A stretch of 64,000 nucleotides of DNA, taken from positions 1 to 64,000 of the forward strand of contig URLI01000005.1 in assembly GCA_900548585.1 (NCBI GenBank), given 5' to 3'. The stretch is from an uncultured Prevotella sp. Lineage in GTDB: Bacteria; Bacteroidota; Bacteroidia; Bacteroidales; Bacteroidaceae. Numbering within the stretch: position 1 is the stretch's first letter; each line of letters starts with the position of its first letter. The translations under genes and the position numbers were made by a program. Below the pieces are notes generated by a model. It was not told where the DNA came from and did no database searches. It worked only from the letters and a program-made list of their open reading frames with translations. Below, piece after piece: positions 45,800 to 55,958 of this stretch.

Positions 45800-47752
45800 T
45801 CACCTGCCCATTAGCACGAGCAGTACGTTTATGTCGCTTGGCGACACGCCGGGTATGCGTGATGCCTGCGCAAGGGTCTCGGGGTTGATGCGTGACAGCT
45901 TCTGCCTCGCCTCGATTGATATGTGCTTCATAGGCATATAGTCGAACTTCCCTCTGATTTTTATATTCTCAAGACGGTGCATCTTGTCTGCCTCCTCCCG
46001 CTCCCGCTCGATATATCCGGCATACTTCATTCTTACCTCTGCCGCCTGTGCTATCTCTTCCCTGCGGTTTTCTGGCGCGTTGAGAGCCTCTTTCAGTTGA
46101 GGGATCATTTCCGCCAGCTTGTATATGTCTATCTGTGGCCGCCCGAGAAGTTCTATTGCCTTGCACCCGGTGCGCAGCGGTGTCGTGCCGAATGCCGTCA
46201 GCATGCCCTCTGTTGCCTTGGGGCTCATCGATGTCTTGCGGCAAATCTCCATAATGTGCTCTATGTGCCGGCTCTTCTCCTTCCACCAGTCCATGCGCTC
46301 GCGGCTGGCAATCCCCAGTTCGTAGGCCCGTTCCGTCAGGCGTGCGTCGGCATCGTCCTGCCGGAGCAGTATGCGGTATTCTGCCCTTGATGTGAACATT
46401 CGGTACGGCTCGTCAACGCCTTTCGTAACCAGGTCGTCGATCAGCACGCCTATGTAAGACTCGTCGCGGTGCATGACAAATTGCTTCCCGCATGGTTTCA
46501 TCGTACTGTCGCTTCCGGCGAGCAGCGCGGCGTTCACTCCTGCCACGAGCCCCTGTCCTGCCGCCTCCTCGTATCCTGTCGTCCCGTTCACTTGTCCTGC
46601 AAGGAACAGTCCGCTTATTATTTTCGATTCCAACGTATGGTAAAGTAGGGTGGGGTCGAAGAAATCGTATTCTATTGCATATCCGGGCCGATACACTTTC
46701 ACGTCCCTGAGGGCGGGTATGCGCTTCAGTGCCTCTATCTGTGTGCTTATTGGCATACTTGAGGAGAAGCCGTTGAGGTACATCTCGTTGGTGTCTGTTC
46801 CCTCTGGTTCGAGGAAAAGCGGGTGGCTGTTCCTGCCGGGGAAGGTGACCAGTTTTGTTTCTATTGACGGGCAGTAGCGCGGTCCGATGCTGTTGATCTG
46901 GCCGTTGTACAGTGGCGATTTGTCCATGCTTTGGCGCAGCACCTCGTGTGCCTCTGCGTTTGTTGACAGGGTCCAGCACGGCAGTTGCGGCAGCTGACGT
47001 GCCTCTCCAAGGTAGGAAAACTTGTGTAAGTCGGTTTCCCCCGGTTGCATCTCTGTGTCCTCGAAATGCACCGAGCGGCGGTCAATCCTCACCGGTGTGC
47101 CAGTTTTCATCCTTGCCGATGCGATGCCGTGCCTCGTTATGCTCTCGGTGAGGTGCTTCACCGCCGGTTCTGCAATCCTGCCACCCTCCACCATCTTGTC
47201 GCCTATGTGCATCATGCCGTTTAGGAATGTCCCTGCTGTTATGACGACCGTCTTGGCGTGCAGTTCCACTCCCCATATTGTGCGTACTCCCAACACTTTC
47301 TTTATGTTGTGAGAAGCGTGTTGGCTGACGGTGTTGCCGTCCTTGCCGCTTGCAGCGTCACGCTCTTCCACGAGCAGTTCCTCCGCCTGGTCCTGCCAGA
47401 TGTCAAGGTTCTCTGTCCTGTCCAGCGTCCTACGCCACTGCAAGATGAATTTCTCGCGGTCGCACTGCGCCCTTGGGCTCCACATCGCCGGTCCCTTGGA
47501 GCGGTTCAGCATACGGAACTGAATTGCCGTGGCGTCGGTTATCAGTCCCATCTGTCCTCCCAGCGCATCCACCTCCCGCACTATTTGTCCCTTTGCGATG
47601 CCACCCACTGCCGGGTTGCAACTCATCTGCGCGATTTTGTTCATGTCCATTGTCACGAGGCAAGTCTTTGCCCCGATCCTCGCGCTGGCACATGCCGCCT
47701 CGCAGCCGGCGTGGCCTCCGCCAATGACAATGACATCATATTTTAAAATCAT
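45800..47752 (-). CDS. mnmG: tRNA 5-carboxymethylaminomethyluridine synthase subunit MnmG
   Basis: A 650-residue FAD protein that with MnmE modifies U34 of several tRNAs. It starts MILKYDVIVIGGGHAGCEAA (Rossmann GGGHAG), then SCNPAVGGIAKGQIVREVDA, GTFLNGMMHIGDK, YCPSIETKLVTF, and AGQVNGTTGYEEAAGQGLVAG, ending with the helical MnmE-binding domain (SRIPGVSPSDINVLLVLMG). In many bacteria mnmG lies near oriC, which fits the parS sites 65 bp away. Confidence 0.96.
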   Translation of the reverse strand: MILKYDVIVIGGGHAGCEAACASARIGAKTCLVTMDMNKIAQMSCNPAVGGIAKGQIVREVDALGGQMGLITDATAIQFRMLNRSKGPAMWSPRAQCDREKFILQWRRTLDRTENLDIWQDQAEELLVEERDAASGKDGNTVSQHASHNIKKVLGVRTIWGVELHAKTVVITAGTFLNGMMHIGDKMVEGGRIAEPAVKHLTESITRHGIASARMKTGTPVRIDRRSVHFEDTEMQPGETDLHKFSYLGEARQLPQLPCWTLSTNAEAHEVLRQSMDKSPLYNGQINSIGPRYCPSIETKLVTFPGRNSHPLFLEPEGTDTNEMYLNGFSSSMPISTQIEALKRIPALRDVKVYRPGYAIEYDFFDPTLLYHTLESKIISGLFLAGQVNGTTGYEEAAGQGLVAGVNAALLAGSDSTMKPCGKQFVMHRDESYIGVLIDDLVTKGVDEPYRMFTSRAEYRILLRQDDADARLTERAYELGIASRERMDWWKEKSRHIEHIMEICRKTSMSPKATEGMLTAFGTTPLRTGCKAIELLGRPQIDIYKLAEMIPQLKEALNAPENRREEIAQAAEVRMKYAGYIEREREEADKMHRLENIKIRGKFDYMPMKHISIEARQKLSRINPETLAQASRIPGVSPSDINVLLVLMGR

Positions 47753-47999
47753 GTGCGTTCAAACAATATCCAGTGCAAAATTACTAAAAGTTTCGTAAAT
47801 AAGCATTTTATTCTCATTTTTTGAATAATTGCCGCGCAAGTGTTAACAAATGGTAAACGCGGGTCTGCGCTGCTGTTTCCAATTTGTCATAACATCCGTT
47901 TTCAGCGTGTGGCAATCCGGTCTTATACTTGTTTGCGGCGCGTATTGCGCAGTGCGTTGATGTAAAAGTGCGTGTTTTTCATTTTTTCTACTTTAAAAG

Positions 48000-48030
48000 T
48001 TTGAAATATCATTAATTTATGGTATATTTG
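48000..48030 (+). promoter_or_regulatory. Promoter of the fumarate reductase/succinate dehydrogenase operon
   Basis: TTTG (48000-48003), 19-bp spacer, TATATTTG (48023-48030). It leaves a leader of about 120 nt to 48158. The rest of the 405-bp gap 47753-48157 shows a minus-strand TAATTTTG box at 47775-47782 for mnmG and otherwise nothing. Confidence 0.7.
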
Positions 48031-48157
48031 CAGCCTAAAATGAGCGTTGCAATACTTAGAACGAGGTATTTTGCCATGCGGCACGCTGTAATATAGATGT
48101 GGGAAACTCTTGAATCTAAAATAATTCTTAATTTAAATAATTCAAAATCAATCATTT

Positions 48158-48850
48158 ATGTGGTTAACAAATTCACCTATTGGAAGAAAGGTCGTGATGT
48201 CTGTCACAGGCGTCTGCCTTATCCTGTTCTTGACTTTCCACGGCGCAATGAATGTTGTTGCCCTCATCTCCGGTGAGGCTTACAACATGATTTGCGAGCT
48301 GTTGGGCGCCAACTGGTATGCCGTAGCCGCCACCTGTGGCCTGGCTGCACTGGCACTGATTCACATTTTCTATGCTTTCTGGCTCACGATGCAGAACCGC
48401 CGCGCCCGTGGCCCGGAGCGTTACCATGAGACTGCGCGCCGCAGCGAGGTCTCGTGGGCGTCGCAGAACATGCTCGTCCTGGGTATCATCGTAGTTCTCG
48501 GACTTATTCTGCACTTCTTCAACTTCTGGTACAACATGATGTTTGCCGAGCTTGCGGGCATTCAAGTGTCGCCAAGTCCCCACGATGGGTTCGGCTGGAT
48601 ACAGGAGACTTTCAGCAATCCGGTGTATGTCGTGCTGTATGTCATCTGGATTGTCGCTCTGTGGTTTCATCTCACTCACGGTTTCTGGAGCGCCATGCAG
48701 ACGCTTGGCATCAACGGCAGGATATGGTTCAACCGCTGGAGGGTGATAGGTATTGTATACACCACCATCCTTATGGCGGCGTTCCTCATCGTCGTTCTCG
48801 CTTTCGCCTTCGGCATTGCCCCGAGCCTTTGCTGCGGAGCATGCATGTAG
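48158..48850 (+). CDS. Fumarate reductase/succinate dehydrogenase cytochrome b subunit
   Basis: A 230-residue diheme-type membrane anchor with five membrane helices (about 12-35, 60-82, 105-125, 150-172, 196-220). Candidate heme His residues sit in LTFHGAMNV, ALIHIFYAFW, LILHFFNFW and WFHLTHGFWS. The opening MWLTNSPIGRKVVMSVTGVCL is typical of the Bacteroidetes/Wolinella-like single-subunit anchor. It passes electrons between menaquinone and the flavoprotein. First gene of an operon with the A and B subunits. Confidence 0.92.
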   Translation: MWLTNSPIGRKVVMSVTGVCLILFLTFHGAMNVVALISGEAYNMICELLGANWYAVAATCGLAALALIHIFYAFWLTMQNRRARGPERYHETARRSEVSWASQNMLVLGIIVVLGLILHFFNFWYNMMFAELAGIQVSPSPHDGFGWIQETFSNPVYVVLYVIWIVALWFHLTHGFWSAMQTLGINGRIWFNRWRVIGIVYTTILMAAFLIVVLAFAFGIAPSLCCGACM

Positions 48851-48912
48851 TAGGCAATGGCAATTACTGTGAACTATTGTAGATTGTAAATTTGAAAATC
48901 GCAGATTACGTT

Positions 48913-50892
48913 ATGACAAAGACATTAAATTCAAAGATTCCAGAAGGCCCAATAGCCGAGAAATGGACTAATTATAAAGCACACCAGCGTTTGGTGAACC
49001 CCAAGAACAAACTGAAGCTCGACATCATCGTCGTGGGCACAGGCCTTGCCGGTGCCAGCGCGGCCGCCTCTCTTGGCGAGATGGGCTTCAACGTGCTTAA
49101 TTTCTGCATACAGGACTCACCCCGCCGCGCACACTCCATCGCCGCGCAGGGTGGCATAAACGCCGCCAAGGACTATCAGAACGACGGTGACTCGATATAC
49201 CGCCTGTTCTACGACACAGTGAAGGGTGGCGACTACCGCGCCCGCGAGGCCAACGTCTACCGTTTGGCAGAAGTCTCGAACAACATCATTGACCAGTGCG
49301 TGGCACAGGGAGTGCCGTTCGCGCGCGAGTACGGCGGAATGCTTGCCAACCGTTCTTTCGGCGGTGCGCAGGTCAGCCGCACGTTCTACGCCAAGGGACA
49401 GACCGGCCAGCAGCTGCTGCTCGGCGCCTATTCGTCGCTGATGTGCCAGGTCAACGCAAAGAAGGTGAAGCTGTACACACGCTACGAGATGGAAGACGTT
49501 GTGATTGTCAACGGCAGGGCACGCGGCATCATCGCCAAGAACCTCGTCACCGGAAAGCTGGAGCGTTTCTCCGCCAATGCCGTGGTGATAGCCACCGGAG
49601 GCTATGGCAACGCATATTTCCTTTCCACCAACGCCATGGGATGCAACTGCACGGCTGCCGTGCAGTGCTACCGCAAGGGAGCATTCTTGGCAAACCCGTC
49701 GTATGTGCAGATACACCCGACGTGCATCCCGGTGCATGGCGACAAGCAGTCGAAACTGACGCTGATGTCAGAGTCGCTGCGCAACGACGGCCGCATCTGG
49801 GTCCCGAAGAAATTGGAGGATGCCAAGGCACTGCAGGCAGGGACGAAGAAAGGCTCCGACATACCCGAGGAAGACCGTGACTATTACCTCGAGCGCCGCT
49901 ACCCGGCATTCGGAAACCTCGTGCCTCGCGACGTTGCAAGCCGCGCCGCAAAGGAGCGTTGCGACAAGGGCTACGGCGTGAACAACACAGGCCTTGCCGT
50001 GTTCCTCGACTTCTCGGAGTCAATCGAGCGGCTCGGTTTGGACGTGGTGCTTCAGCGTTACGGCAACCTCTTCGACATGTATGAGGAGATAACCGACGTC
50101 AACCCCAGCGAGGTGGCAAACGAGATAAACGGCGTGAAGTACTACAACCCGATGATGATATTCCCCGCCATCCACTACACTATGGGCGGCATCTGGGTCG
50201 ACTACGAACTGCAGACCACCATCGACGGCCTGTTCGCGATCGGCGAGTGCAACTTCTCTGACCACGGAGCCAACCGCCTCGGCGCATCCGCGCTCATGCA
50301 GGGACTTGCCGACGGCTATTTCGTGCTGCCTTACACAATCCAGAACTACCTCGCCGACCAGGAAGTCTGGCCGCGCGTATCCACCGACCTGCCCGAATTT
50401 GAGGAGGCAGAGAAGGGCGTCCAGAAGGAGATCGACCGTCTGATGGGCATCCAGGGCAAGCGCTCGGTCGACTCCATACACAAGGAGCTGGGTCACATCA
50501 TGTGGGAGCACGTAGGCATGGGGCGCACAGCCGATGGCCTGAAGGAAGGCATAGAAATGATCAAGAAACTTAAGAAAGAGTTCGACACCAACCTCTTCGT
50601 GCCGGGCAGCAAGGAAGGCCTCAACGTGGAACTCGACAAGGCCATCCACCTGCGCGACTTCATCCTGATGGGGCAGCTCGTGGCATACGACGCACTGCAA
50701 CGCAACGAGTCGTGCGGAGGCCACTTCCGCGAGGAATACCAGACGGAGGAAGGCGAGGCCAAGCGTGACGACGAGAATTTCTTCTATGTTGGTTGCTGGG
50801 AGTATAAGGGCGAAACCGCCGAGCCGGAACTTATTAAGGAACTGCTTGAGTATGAAGCAATAAAGGTACAAACACGTAATTACAAGAATTAA
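48913..50892 (+). CDS. Fumarate reductase/succinate dehydrogenase flavoprotein
   Basis: The 659-residue catalytic subunit carries covalent [22 protein letters not shown] (about 37-55) binds FAD; the flavin-linking His is in [15 protein letters not shown] (about 72-86). Active-site blocks [37 protein letters not shown] and [17 protein letters not shown] follow. The start at 48913 ([18 protein letters not shown]) is chosen; a TTG-initiated frame 21 bp upstream is less likely. In Bacteroidales this complex mainly reduces fumarate in anaerobic metabolism. Confidence 0.94.
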   Translation: MTKTLNSKIPEGPIAEKWTNYKAHQRLVNPKNKLKLDIIVVGTGLAGASAAASLGEMGFNVLNFCIQDSPRRAHSIAAQGGINAAKDYQNDGDSIYRLFYDTVKGGDYRAREANVYRLAEVSNNIIDQCVAQGVPFAREYGGMLANRSFGGAQVSRTFYAKGQTGQQLLLGAYSSLMCQVNAKKVKLYTRYEMEDVVIVNGRARGIIAKNLVTGKLERFSANAVVIATGGYGNAYFLSTNAMGCNCTAAVQCYRKGAFLANPSYVQIHPTCIPVHGDKQSKLTLMSESLRNDGRIWVPKKLEDAKALQAGTKKGSDIPEEDRDYYLERRYPAFGNLVPRDVASRAAKERCDKGYGVNNTGLAVFLDFSESIERLGLDVVLQRYGNLFDMYEEITDVNPSEVANEINGVKYYNPMMIFPAIHYTMGGIWVDYELQTTIDGLFAIGECNFSDHGANRLGASALMQGLADGYFVLPYTIQNYLADQEVWPRVSTDLPEFEEAEKGVQKEIDRLMGIQGKRSVDSIHKELGHIMWEHVGMGRTADGLKEGIEMIKKLKKEFDTNLFVPGSKEGLNVELDKAIHLRDFILMGQLVAYDALQRNESCGGHFREEYQTEEGEAKRDDENFFYVGCWEYKGETAEPELIKELLEYEAIKVQTRNYKN

Positions 50893-50896
50893 TATC

Positions 50897-51652
50897 ATGG
50901 CAAAAAATATTTCATTCACGTTACATTTCTGGCGTCAGAACGGTCCCAAGGATGAGGGTCACTTTGATTCCCACCAGATGAAGGACATTCCGGACGACAC
51001 ATCGTTCCTCGAAATGCTTGACATCCTCAACGAGGAACTTATACACGAACGCAAGGAACCATTCGTGTTCGACCACGACTGCCGCGAGGGCATCTGCGGC
51101 ATGTGCTCGCTTTACATCAACGGGCATCCTCACGGCATCGCGACCGGAGCCACCACATGCCAGTTGTACATGCGCCGTTTCGAGGACGGTCAGGACATCT
51201 GGGTCGAGCCATGGCGCTCGGCGGCGTTCCCCGTGATAAAGGACTGCATGGTTGACCGCACCGCGTTCGACAAGATCATCGCTGCCGGGGGGTACAACAC
51301 CGTCCGCACCGGACAGGCACAGGACGCCAACGCAATCCTCATCCCCAAGCAGGATGCCGACGAGGCGATGGACGCCGCCAGCTGCATCGGCTGCGGTTGC
51401 TGCGTCGCTGCCTGCAAGAACGGCTCGGCAATGCTCTTCGTCAGCTCCAAGGTGAGCCAGCTCGCGCTGCTCCCGCAGGGTCGCCCCGAGGCAGCAAAGC
51501 GCGCCAAGGCAATGGTGATGAAGATGGAGGAACTCGGTTTCGGCAACTGCACGAACACCCGCGCGTGCGAGGCAGAATGCCCGAAGAACGAGTCGATTTC
51601 GAACATAGCACGCCTGAACCGCGAGTTCATCTGCGCGAAGCTCAACGACTAA
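50897..51652 (+). CDS. Fumarate reductase/succinate dehydrogenase iron-sulfur subunit
   Basis: A 251-residue protein with three clusters: [2Fe-2S] in CREGICGMCSLYINGHPHG (about 56-74), then CIGCGCCVAACKNGSAML (about 158-175) and CTNTRACEAECPKNESI (about 215-231), which ligate the [4Fe-4S] and [3Fe-4S] clusters. It follows the flavoprotein by 4 bp and ends just before the operon's terminator. The CX2CX2CX3C arrangement fits the Wolinella-type class. Confidence 0.95.
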   Translation: MAKNISFTLHFWRQNGPKDEGHFDSHQMKDIPDDTSFLEMLDILNEELIHERKEPFVFDHDCREGICGMCSLYINGHPHGIATGATTCQLYMRRFEDGQDIWVEPWRSAAFPVIKDCMVDRTAFDKIIAAGGYNTVRTGQAQDANAILIPKQDADEAMDAASCIGCGCCVAACKNGSAMLFVSSKVSQLALLPQGRPEAAKRAKAMVMKMEELGFGNCTNTRACEAECPKNESISNIARLNREFICAKLND

Positions 51653-51686
51653 GCGTGCTTTTATGGATTGATGATTATATGCAGAA

Positions 51687-51725
51687 GGGTGGGTTGCCGT
51701 GCCGGCAATCCATCCTTTTTTATAT
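51687..51725 (+). terminator. Intrinsic terminator of the frd/sdh operon
   Basis: GGGTGGGTTGCC (51687-51698) pairs with GGCAATCCATCC (51704-51715), 12 bp with two G-U, loop GTGCC, then six T. It lies 35 bp after the iron-sulfur subunit's stop. One of the clearest terminators in the window. Confidence 0.85.
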
Positions 51726-51772
51726 TAAGCACCCGTGCTGCGGCATGTAGCGCCGTGATTTACTTTGCAGCA

Positions 51773-52303
51773 ATGGAACACGTTAGACACATTCGCATGG
51801 CATCCGAAGACGACCTTCCGCGCATCATGGAACTGATTGAGTGCGGCAGGCGGAAGATGCGCGCGATGGGAAACACCGGGCAGTGGACCGGCGGCGAGCC
51901 GCGCGTGGAGGTTGTCATGGGCGACATCGAGGACGGGAACAGCTACCTTGTCACCGAGGACGGCATCGCTGTCGCCACCTTCGCCTTCGCGGAGGGACCG
52001 GACATCACATACGGCGAGATATACGATGGCAGATGGATTGACGACACCATGCCGTACCACGTCATCCACCGCATAGCCAGCGCGCCCGGCACGCGCGGCA
52101 TACTGAAGCTCATACTCGACTGGGGCTCGCGGATAACCAACAACATACGCATAGACACCCACCGGCAGAACACCATCATGCGGAGCGCGCTTGTCAAGCA
52201 CGGCTTCCGCTGTTGCGGCATAATCTATCTTCTCAACGGCGACGAGCGGCTCGCATACCAGCGGGTATGCCGTTGCGCGCCGGGCGACGCACATCTTTTC
52301 TGA
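51773..52303 (+). CDS. GNAT-family N-acetyltransferase
   Basis: A 176-residue protein starting MEHVRHIRMASEDDLPRIME. The GNAT fold is indicated by the N-terminal helix, the central strands (SYLVTEDGIAVATFAFAEG, YHVIHRIASAPGTRGILKLI in place of the acetyl-CoA-binding V-x-P-xxRGxG block) and RIDTHRQNTIMRSALVKHGF with the typical C-terminal turn. The acceptor substrate is unknown. TTACTTTG, a weak -7 box, lies at 51756-51763. Array C follows 105 bp downstream. Confidence 0.8.
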   Translation: MEHVRHIRMASEDDLPRIMELIECGRRKMRAMGNTGQWTGGEPRVEVVMGDIEDGNSYLVTEDGIAVATFAFAEGPDITYGEIYDGRWIDDTMPYHVIHRIASAPGTRGILKLILDWGSRITNNIRIDTHRQNTIMRSALVKHGFRCCGIIYLLNGDERLAYQRVCRCAPGDAHLF

Positions 52304-52408
52304 CAGTGCGCAATCGTGCCGCAAGAACATCGGCAACCGGCACGTTGAAAACAAACTCCACAGCCTTTCAGGCTGAAACGACTGGCGAATAATGCCACGA
52401 CGCAAACC

Positions 52409-52496
52409 AATTTCGGCGTATTTATCGACCAAACACGCCGAATTTACTCAGCAAACACGCCGAATTTGGTGAGCAAACACGCCGAATTTGCTTTCT
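52409..52496. repeat. 22-bp x 4 tandem array C
   Basis: Four units at 52409, 52431, 52453 and 52475. The last three are direct (AAACACGCCGAATTTG-type with 6-nt tails). The first is inverted (AATTTCGGCGTATTT), so it can pair with a later unit. It lies in the 520-bp gap between the GNAT gene and ruvB. The remainder of that gap (52497-52800) has short ORFs but no recognised gene. Confidence 0.88.
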
Positions 52497-52809
52497 TGCT
52501 TATATCTTATCACAGGCAGGATGTAAATAAGATGGCAGCCAGCAGGCCATTGGTGGTGACAACTGTGAAGAAGGGAAGCGTGGACCGAGCCGTGGGCCAA
52601 ACAATGCATTTACGTCAGGTTTACGAATGATCCAAGGCTACCTGGGTTAAAAAAGATTGTGAATTGAACGTGAATTTGCCGTTCGCAGAACGTGTGCGTG
52701 GTTTATTCCACGCTTTTTCGCGGGCTTGCGGGATTATACAATACAACTGGTGCGCCATGGTTCGTTTGCAGATATTATTCCAAAATTTCATTATTCCAAC
52801 TTTATTTCA

Positions 52810-52817
52810 TAACTTTG
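52810..52817 (+). promoter_or_regulatory. -7 box of ruvB
   Basis: TAACTTTG, 8 bp before the ATG at 52826, so the mRNA would be nearly leaderless. No TTTG at the expected -33 position. Confidence 0.45.
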
Positions 52818-52825
52818 CAACCATA

Positions 52826-53860
52826 ATGGACGAAACGTTTGACATCAGGCAGAGGGATGGCTCGTCTGCCGAGAAGGACTTCGAGAACGCGCTGCGGCCG
52901 CTGCATTTCGCTGATTTCAGCGGACAGAAGGCCGTGGTTGACAACCTTGAGGTATTCGTCGAGGCTGCGAAATACCGTGGCGAACCGCTCGACCACACGC
53001 TGCTTCACGGCCCGCCGGGCCTTGGCAAGACCACGCTGTCGAACATCATCGCCAACGAGCTGGGCGTGGGCTTCAAGATAACCAGCGGCCCGGTGCTCGA
53101 CCGTCCCGGCGACCTTGCCGGCATACTCACCTCGCTCGAGCCGCGCGACGTGCTGTTCATCGACGAGATACACCGCCTGTCGCCCGTCGTCGAGGAGTAT
53201 CTCTACTCCGCGATGGAGGACTACCGCATTGACATCATGATCGACAAGGGGCCATCGGCGCGCTCGATACAGATTGACCTCAACCCGTTCACGCTCGTCG
53301 GTGCTACCACGCGCAGCGGAATGCTCACCGCGCCGATGCGCGCCCGCTTCGGCATCAACATGCACCTGGAGTACTATGAGCCGGAGACGCTGGTGAATAT
53401 ACTGCAGCGCAGCGCGTCTATACTCGGCATACCTATCAGCGGCGAGGCGGCTGTGGAGGTAGCGCGCCGCTCGAGAGGCACGCCGCGCATTGCCAACGCG
53501 CTGCTGCGGCGCGTGCGCGACTTCGCGCAGGTGAAGGGCACCGGGCGCATCGACACGCATATAACGCGCGTGGCGCTCACCGCGCTCAACATCGACAGCT
53601 ATGGCCTCGACGAGATAGACAACAAGATATTGCTGACGATAATGGACAAGTTCCGTGGCGGTCCCGTGGGACTTTCCACCATCGCCACCGCCATCGGCGA
53701 GGACACCGGCACGATAGAGGAGGTGTATGAGCCGTTCCTGATAATGGAGGGCTTCATAAAGCGCACGCCGCGCGGACGCATGGCCACCGAGCTCGCCTAC
53801 CGTCACTACGGCAGGAGCATGACCGGCAGCAACGCCGCGCAGCCCGACCTGTTCGGGTAG
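52826..53860 (+). CDS. ruvB: Holliday junction branch-migration helicase RuvB
   Basis: A 344-residue AAA+ motor. Walker [11 protein letters not shown] (about 60-69), Walker [19 protein letters not shown] (about 109-126), sensor 1 [18 protein letters not shown] (about 157-174), arginine finger in the same block, then the C-terminal winged helix. Start at 52826 ([13 protein letters not shown]) supported by the -7 box; the upstream frame is unlike RuvB. ruvA and ruvC are elsewhere. Confidence 0.97.
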   Translation: MDETFDIRQRDGSSAEKDFENALRPLHFADFSGQKAVVDNLEVFVEAAKYRGEPLDHTLLHGPPGLGKTTLSNIIANELGVGFKITSGPVLDRPGDLAGILTSLEPRDVLFIDEIHRLSPVVEEYLYSAMEDYRIDIMIDKGPSARSIQIDLNPFTLVGATTRSGMLTAPMRARFGINMHLEYYEPETLVNILQRSASILGIPISGEAAVEVARRSRGTPRIANALLRRVRDFAQVKGTGRIDTHITRVALTALNIDSYGLDEIDNKILLTIMDKFRGGPVGLSTIATAIGEDTGTIEEVYEPFLIMEGFIKRTPRGRMATELAYRHYGRSMTGSNAAQPDLFG

Positions 53861-53909
53861 ACGTGGCGCAGTGGCGGATGACAGATAATAAGAACGGTAT
53901 TCAATCATA

Positions 53910-55484
53910 ATGGGAAAGAGAGATTTTGTAATTCTGGCGATGCTCGTGGCGTGCATCGCGGCAAAGGCACAGCTGAGGATAAACTTTGGCGGAGACAGCC
54001 CCTCGGGAAAGGTGAACTTGTCTATGGCCGCCATATCAAACCTGTATGTGGACAGCGTTGACGAGAAAGTACTCGCCGAGGACGCGATACGCGGTATGCT
54101 GCGTGGGCTGGACCCGCACAGCGAATACTCCACGGCGGAGGAGGTGAAGGCCATGAACGAGCCTCTGCAAGGCAATTTCGAGGGCATCGGCGTGCAGTTC
54201 AACATCGTCGATGACACGCTGATCGTGATCCAGCCGGTGGCCAACGGCCCGTCGGAGAAGGTCGGGATCGTGGCGGGCGACAGGATAGTGACCGTCAACG
54301 ACACCGCCATCGCAGGCGTCAAGATGTCGCGCACCGACATAATGAAACGGCTGCGCGGCCCCAAGGGGACGGTGGTGCGCCTCGGCATCGTGCGCCGCGG
54401 GACCGCCGGGCTGCTGCCGTTCAGCGTCAGGCGCGCCAAGATACCGCTCCACACCGTCAGCGCCGCATACATGATACGCCCCGGGGTGGGTTACATCCGC
54501 ATCGAGAGTTTCGGCGCGACGACATACCGCGAGTTCATGGAAAAGGCGCAGGAACTGAGGCGGCAGGGCATGCGCGACCTCATCCTCGACCTTCAGGACA
54601 ACGGCGGCGGCTATCTCCAGGCGGCGGTTGACGTCGCTGCGGAGTTCCTTGCCGCCGGCGACCTCATCGTATATACCGAGGGAAGGGCGGTGCGCCGCAT
54701 GGAGTACAAGTCGCACGGCGGCGGCATAATGACATCCGGGAAGGTGGTGGTGCTTGCCAACGAGCTCACCGCATCGGCGGCCGAGATAGTGTCGGGGGCG
54801 TTGCAGGATCAGGACCGTGGCACCATCGTCGGGCGCAGGACGTTCGCCAAGGGGCTCGTGCAGAGGCCGGTTGAGTTCAAGGACGGCTCGATGATGCGCC
54901 TCACCGTGGCCCACTACTACACGCCGTCGGGACGCTGCATACAGAAGCCTTACCGCAAGGGAGACCGCGAGGAATACGCGCTGGACTTCGAGAAAAGGCT
55001 CAGGCATGGCGAGCTGACCAACCGCGACAGCATCCATTTCAGCGACTCGCTGCGCTGCTACACCCTGCGCAAGCACCGCACCGTGTATGGCGGCGGCGGC
55101 ATAATGCCCGATGTCTTCGTGCCGCTCGACACGCTGCAGTACACCGCGTTCCACCGTAAGATGGCGGCAAAGAACATCATCATAAACGCTTCGCTTAAGT
55201 ATATCGACGGCAACCGCAAGGCACTGAAGCGCAAGTATGCGGATTTCGCGGACTTTGACCGCTCCTACGAGATACCGCAGTCGTTGCTTGACGGTATCGT
55301 TGCCGAGGCCGCCAAGCAGGGAGTGAGGCCCAGGGACGACGACGAGCTCGCCCGCACAGTCAGCGCGCTGCGCTTCCAGCTGAAGGCTCTCGTGGCTCGC
55401 GACCTGTGGGACATGAATGAGTATTTCCGCGTTTTCAACGAGCATAGCGACATAGTGAGGGAAGGGCTGAAGGAGATTTCCTGA
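53910..55484 (+). CDS. S41-family C-terminal processing peptidase
   Basis: A 524-residue periplasmic protease: signal peptide MGKRDFVILAMLVACIAAKA, PDZ domain (about 85-170, with NGPSEKVGIVAGDRIVTVND), then the tail-specific protease core. The catalytic Ser is in LTASAAEIVSGAL (about 288-300) and the Lys in RRTFAKGLVQRPVEF (about 308-322); a YTPSGRCIQKPY motif follows. Ctp-type proteases trim envelope proteins in the periplasm. ybeY starts 27 bp later. Confidence 0.92.
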   Translation: MGKRDFVILAMLVACIAAKAQLRINFGGDSPSGKVNLSMAAISNLYVDSVDEKVLAEDAIRGMLRGLDPHSEYSTAEEVKAMNEPLQGNFEGIGVQFNIVDDTLIVIQPVANGPSEKVGIVAGDRIVTVNDTAIAGVKMSRTDIMKRLRGPKGTVVRLGIVRRGTAGLLPFSVRRAKIPLHTVSAAYMIRPGVGYIRIESFGATTYREFMEKAQELRRQGMRDLILDLQDNGGGYLQAAVDVAAEFLAAGDLIVYTEGRAVRRMEYKSHGGGIMTSGKVVVLANELTASAAEIVSGALQDQDRGTIVGRRTFAKGLVQRPVEFKDGSMMRLTVAHYYTPSGRCIQKPYRKGDREEYALDFEKRLRHGELTNRDSIHFSDSLRCYTLRKHRTVYGGGGIMPDVFVPLDTLQYTAFHRKMAAKNIIINASLKYIDGNRKALKRKYADFADFDRSYEIPQSLLDGIVAEAAKQGVRPRDDDELARTVSALRFQLKALVARDLWDMNEYFRVFNEHSDIVREGLKEIS

Positions 55485-55511
55485 AGAGAAACATTTAAAA
55501 GAGGAGATGAA

Positions 55512-55940
55512 ATGATAACATACAACACCGATGGCGTGAAGTTCCCGGACATAAGGAAACGCCCTACGACGGCGTGGATAAGGGCCGTGGCTGCCGCTTA
55601 TGGCAAGAAGGTGGGCGAGATAGGGTATATGTTCGTGAGCGATGACCGCATCCTTGAGGTGAACCGCGAGTACCTCGGCCACGACTACTACACCGACATC
55701 ATCACCTTCGACTACTGCGAGGGCGACACGCTGAGCGGCGACCTCGTGATAAGCCTCGACACGGTGCGCAGCAACGCTGCCCTCTTCGGCAAGGAATACG
55801 ACGAGGAGCTGCACCGCGTCATCATCCACGGCATCCTGCATCTGTGCGGCATCAACGACAAGGGGCCTGGCGAGCGCGAGATAATGGAGCAGGCGGAGGA
55901 CAAGGCTCTCGCCATGCTCGGTTCCCCTGGCATGCGTTGA
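55512..55940 (+). CDS. ybeY: rRNA maturation endoribonuclease YbeY
   Basis: A 142-residue metal-dependent RNase for 16S rRNA 3' processing. The metal-site motif reads HRVIIHGILHLCGINDKG: the first two His are present, but the third His of the usual HGxLHLxGyDH is replaced, which appears common in Bacteroidetes YbeY. YITIFDY-type strand DIITFDYCEGDTLSGDLVIS also conserved. Sits between the S41 peptidase and, convergently, dusB. Confidence 0.9.
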   Translation: MITYNTDGVKFPDIRKRPTTAWIRAVAAAYGKKVGEIGYMFVSDDRILEVNREYLGHDYYTDIITFDYCEGDTLSGDLVISLDTVRSNAALFGKEYDEELHRVIIHGILHLCGINDKGPGEREIMEQAEDKALAMLGSPGMR

Positions 55941-55958
55941 TGCTGGCGCGCGCTGCCT

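Noticed and set aside
47753..48157. Second replication origin beside mnmG
   Set aside because: mnmG is near oriC in many species, but this 405-bp gap lacks DnaA-box-like 9-mers, unlike 18530-18840.
52409..52496. CRISPR array at the 22-bp repeats
   Set aside because: Only four units, variable parts of about 5-6 nt rather than 30-nt spacers, and no cas genes anywhere in the window.
54036..55841. 601-codon minus-strand ORF opposite the S41 peptidase and ybeY
   Set aside because: Antisense shadow of two clear genes.
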